Of a DNA stretch of 7,896 nt, positions 6,224 through 7,896 are shown piece after piece; position 1 is the stretch's first letter; every line of letters begins with the position of its first letter. This DNA comes from Lachnospiraceae bacterium UBA1766. GTDB lineage: Bacteria; Bacillota; Clostridia; Lachnospirales; Lachnospiraceae. Location of the stretch: positions 39,387 through 47,282 of the forward strand of contig DCGY01000070.1 of assembly GCA_002314715.1 (NCBI GenBank), in the 5' to 3' direction. Below the pieces are notes generated by a model. That model saw only the letters and a list, made by a program, of their open reading frames with translations. It ran no database searches and had not been told where the DNA came from. The translations under genes were made by a program, and so were the position numbers.

Positions 6224-7576
6224 TCATGCAAGCTTAATCAACTCATCGCCCATTTCATGCCCATACGCATCATTCGTTTTCTTTAAAAAGTTCAGGTCAA
6301 ATACCAACACCGCATATTCCATATTTTTCTTATCATTGTTCTCTTTAAATTTCTGAATAAAAGAAATATAGCAGTTTTTATTCTTAAGACCCGTAAGAGA
6401 ATCTGTCATGGCATTATTATGAATCATATCGATATAAGACTTCGTCGTTTCCGCCATAATTAAGATGCTTTCAGAAAGATCCTGAATTTCATCCTCCGTA
6501 TTGCTGATAAACTTATCACTCCAGTTACCCTTTGCATACTGTCCGGTAATTTTTGTCAGTTTTTTAAGCGGATCAACTATTTTCTGTGTTAACTTAACGA
6601 TAAAATATATTGAGCAGATTAAGGAAACGGCCACACATACCGCAAACATCAACAACATATAATTTCTCTGCGCATTTACCTCATTAATCGGCACAAGAAG
6701 CATCAACCGCATACCATTTTGAAGACGACTGACACAGGTTTTATATCTGACACCATCAGAACCGGTTACTGTAAGTGTTTTATTTTCCTTATCTATAGTT
6801 GTCAAATGATTATAATGCGCCATTGAAAGATTACTCTTTTCTATAGAGTTATCCTTTCCCGCACTATATGACAGATAGGTTGAAAGGTCAATTATTTCTA
6901 TTCTTCCGGTTTCATACAAGCTAAGTTCACCGGTCAGATTGACAATTTTATTAAAATCAATATCCATTCCGATTACCCCAAGGAACTCCCCTGACTTGGT
7001 ATAATACGGCACGATATACGAAATCATAAAAACATCCAGGTTCTTATTGTAATAAGGTGTCATCCACATTGCTTCATGTTTCTTCATCGGTTCATAGAAC
7101 CAACCCACATGCTCTATGTCGTTCTTTTCATACTTTAATATATCAGTCGGCTCAAAATATGAGAATCTTTCATTATCATTATCCCTGGACCAAAAAAATC
7201 CCTGGGTTCCATTCCCGGTTAGTTCAGGGTTATATCGAAAGTAGACCGCCATCGCTCCATCTGTACGATTCGCAATACTAAGCGTCATATCCTGTACCTT
7301 GTTGCAGAATTCATCTGATAACAATTCCTCTTCCTTTAAGCACTCATTTTCCAAATCAAGTACATAAGATGTTATCGTAATAACAGAGCTCTCCAAGAAT
7401 TTAAATTTATCATTAAAAATATAGGACTCTTTTTCACAAACCTGTGTTAATAATTCATCTGAATCCTTCTGGGAAATCTTGGACACAACATAAATAGAAA
7501 TGATTGATAAAAAGAATGTAATGATTACTAACCAAAGTAATGTAGTCTTAAGAATTTTCCAGCTTATAGATTTCAT
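6224..7576 (-). CDS. dCache-HAMP sensor with interrupted GGDEF (diguanylate cyclase) domain
   Basis: The open part of this gene encodes 450 residues of a membrane diguanylate cyclase, the enzyme class making c-di-GMP from two GTP. A transmembrane helix at about 10-32 is followed by an extracellular dCache-like domain (about 40-300) with EAMWMTPYYN (168-177) and LGVIGMDIDF (199-208), landmarks of this fold. A second helix is at 305-327, a HAMP-like linker at about 328-380, and the GGDEF domain starts at MTDSLTGL (390-397), with metal-site D427 and TNDAYGHEMGDE (434-445). Translation then meets TGA (6224-6226) before the GGDEF motif itself. The product as read would be a sensor with a useless 60-residue cyclase stub. 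The ATG has GGAGG 7 bases upstream and a good promoter about 120 bases upstream. The whole locus runs 5939-7576; readthrough or recoding of the TGA is possible but unproven. Confidence 0.85.
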   Translation of the reverse strand: MKSISWKILKTTLLWLVIITFFLSIISIYVVSKISQKDSDELLTQVCEKESYIFNDKFKFLESSVITITSYVLDLENECLKEEELLSDEFCNKVQDMTLSIANRTDGAMAVYFRYNPELTGNGTQGFFWSRDNDNERFSYFEPTDILKYEKNDIEHVGWFYEPMKKHEAMWMTPYYNKNLDVFMISYIVPYYTKSGEFLGVIGMDIDFNKIVNLTGELSLYETGRIEIIDLSTYLSYSAGKDNSIEKSNLSMAHYNHLTTIDKENKTLTVTGSDGVRYKTCVSRLQNGMRLMLLVPINEVNAQRNYMLLMFAVCVAVSLICSIYFIVKLTQKIVDPLKKLTKITGQYAKGNWSDKFISNTEDEIQDLSESILIMAETTKSYIDMIHNNAMTDSLTGLKNKNCYISFIQKFKENNDKKNMEYAVLVFDLNFLKKTNDAYGHEMGDELIKLA

Positions 7577-7701
7577 TACTGTTCCTCCAATGATTATTTA
7601 TTCCATGATTACGTGACCACTTTACCATATAATTCGCACAATATGAACCAAAGAACCACGAAATCTCCAAATTTTGTTTCAATGCACAATTTTAATATCA
7701 T

Positions 7702-7729
7702 ATTATACCAAAACACGCTTATCCGTCCA
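7702..7729 (-). promoter_or_regulatory. Extended -10 promoter of the cyclase/sensor operon
   Basis: On the minus strand TATAAT (7702-7707) is preceded directly by TGG (7708-7710), forming an extended -10, and by TGGACG (7724-7729), a four-of-six match to the -35, with a 16-base spacer. Transcription would start near 7695, leaving an untranslated leader of about 118 bases before the ATG at 7576. It lies just after the terminator of the preceding gene, as expected for the start of a new transcription unit. Confidence 0.7.
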
Positions 7730-7770
7730 CATTTATTTCCTTTTCACAATCCAGATGGTCTTTGCGGTCC

Positions 7771-7797
7771 AAAAAAGGACAACCCAAAGGTTGTCCT
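7771..7797 (-). terminator. Intrinsic terminator of the gene at the right edge
   Basis: AGGACAACC (7776-7784) and GGTTGTCCT (7789-7797) are perfectly complementary around a 4-base loop. On the minus strand the stem runs into a T-tract (7771-7775), making a classic Rho-independent terminator. On the plus strand it is followed by AAATACG, so it works in the minus direction only. It begins 25 bases after the stop codon of the partial gene at the edge. Confidence 0.85.
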
Positions 7798-7822
7798 AAA
7801 TACGAAATTAATGGAGAAGAAA

Positions 7823-7896
7823 TCATACCCAAATCGCCTTCACAATAATCCAAATCAATAGCAACCAAAGGAAAACAATTGGCAATGCATAATACC
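7823..7896 (-). CDS. C-terminal end of a probable membrane protein (partial)
   Basis: Only the last 23 codons lie in the window, ending in TGA at 7823-7825. The visible peptide is almost entirely hydrophobic (ALPIVFLWLLLIWIIVKAIW) with a single lysine near the end, which looks like a terminal transmembrane helix. The minus-strand terminator that follows within 30 bases supports a real gene end in this frame. The start is beyond the right edge, so the family cannot be recognised. One other frame is also open here but runs on through the terminator, which makes it less likely. Confidence 0.45.
   Translation of the reverse strand, partial: YYALPIVFLWLLLIWIIVKAIWV

Noticed and set aside
6224..6290. 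Frameshift in the GGDEF gene.
   Set aside because: The parts before and after the TGA are in exactly the same frame, so one substitution explains the break.
7613..7861. Plus-strand open frame of 82 codons at the right end.
   Set aside because: It runs across a minus-strand promoter and terminator, has no ribosome binding site and an unconvincing composition rich in Asn, Pro and His.

Overview
The window looks like chromosomal DNA from a low-GC Gram-positive bacterium of the class Clostridia, most likely a Lachnospiraceae-type gut or rumen anaerobe. This is inferred from A+T-rich intergenic DNA, strong GGAGG/GGGGG ribosome binding sites, a lipoprotein-type solute-binding protein, an LplABC-like sugar transporter without its own ATPase, and a GGDEF domain carrying the SPVFRIGGDEF wording I associate with that family. 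No species can be named from the sequence alone. There is no mobile element, CRISPR array, rRNA or tRNA.

Region 1 (38-3724, minus strand) is a three-gene carbohydrate ABC transporter operon of the CUT1/LplABC type. The order of transcription is permease B (GTG start at 3724), permease C (best start ATG at 2754) and the lipoprotein substrate-binding protein (start at 1815). A hairpin sits between permease C and the binding protein, and a terminator-like hairpin (38-80) follows the operon. No ATP-binding subunit is present, so a shared MsmX/MsmK-type ATPase elsewhere in the genome is implied.

Region 2 (3725-4962) holds a divergent control region and an AraC-family regulator (3962-4912, plus strand) with an N-terminal cupin and a C-terminal double helix-turn-helix. 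The 237-base divergent intergenic region carries four copies of a TTATTGC(T/G)A-like motif. Two are direct repeats exactly 21 bp apart, next to the putative transporter promoter. Two lie in the opposite orientation 31 bp apart, one of them inside the putative regulator promoter. This fits an AraC-type activator that senses a sugar, turns on the transporter and controls its own gene. A near-perfect bidirectional terminator (4926-4962) separates this module from the next.

Region 3 (4998-7729, minus strand) is a signalling operon. A well-formed extended -10 promoter (about 7702-7729) precedes a membrane sensor with a dCache-like extracellular domain, a HAMP and a GGDEF diguanylate cyclase domain. 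Its frame is broken by one in-frame TGA (6224-6226) in the middle of the GGDEF domain; the same frame continues without any shift through an intact GGDEF motif to 5939. The next gene (4998-5942) overlaps it by four bases (ATGA) and encodes a second membrane-anchored, dCache-like sensor with no cytoplasmic output domain. The right edge (7823-7896) holds what looks like the hydrophobic C-terminal end of another minus-strand membrane protein, followed by a clear terminator (7771-7797).

The points most worth following up are the TGA at what I recall to be a cysteine position of the GGDEF domain, the output-less sensor translationally coupled to that cyclase, and the phased operator array in the transporter/regulator intergenic region.
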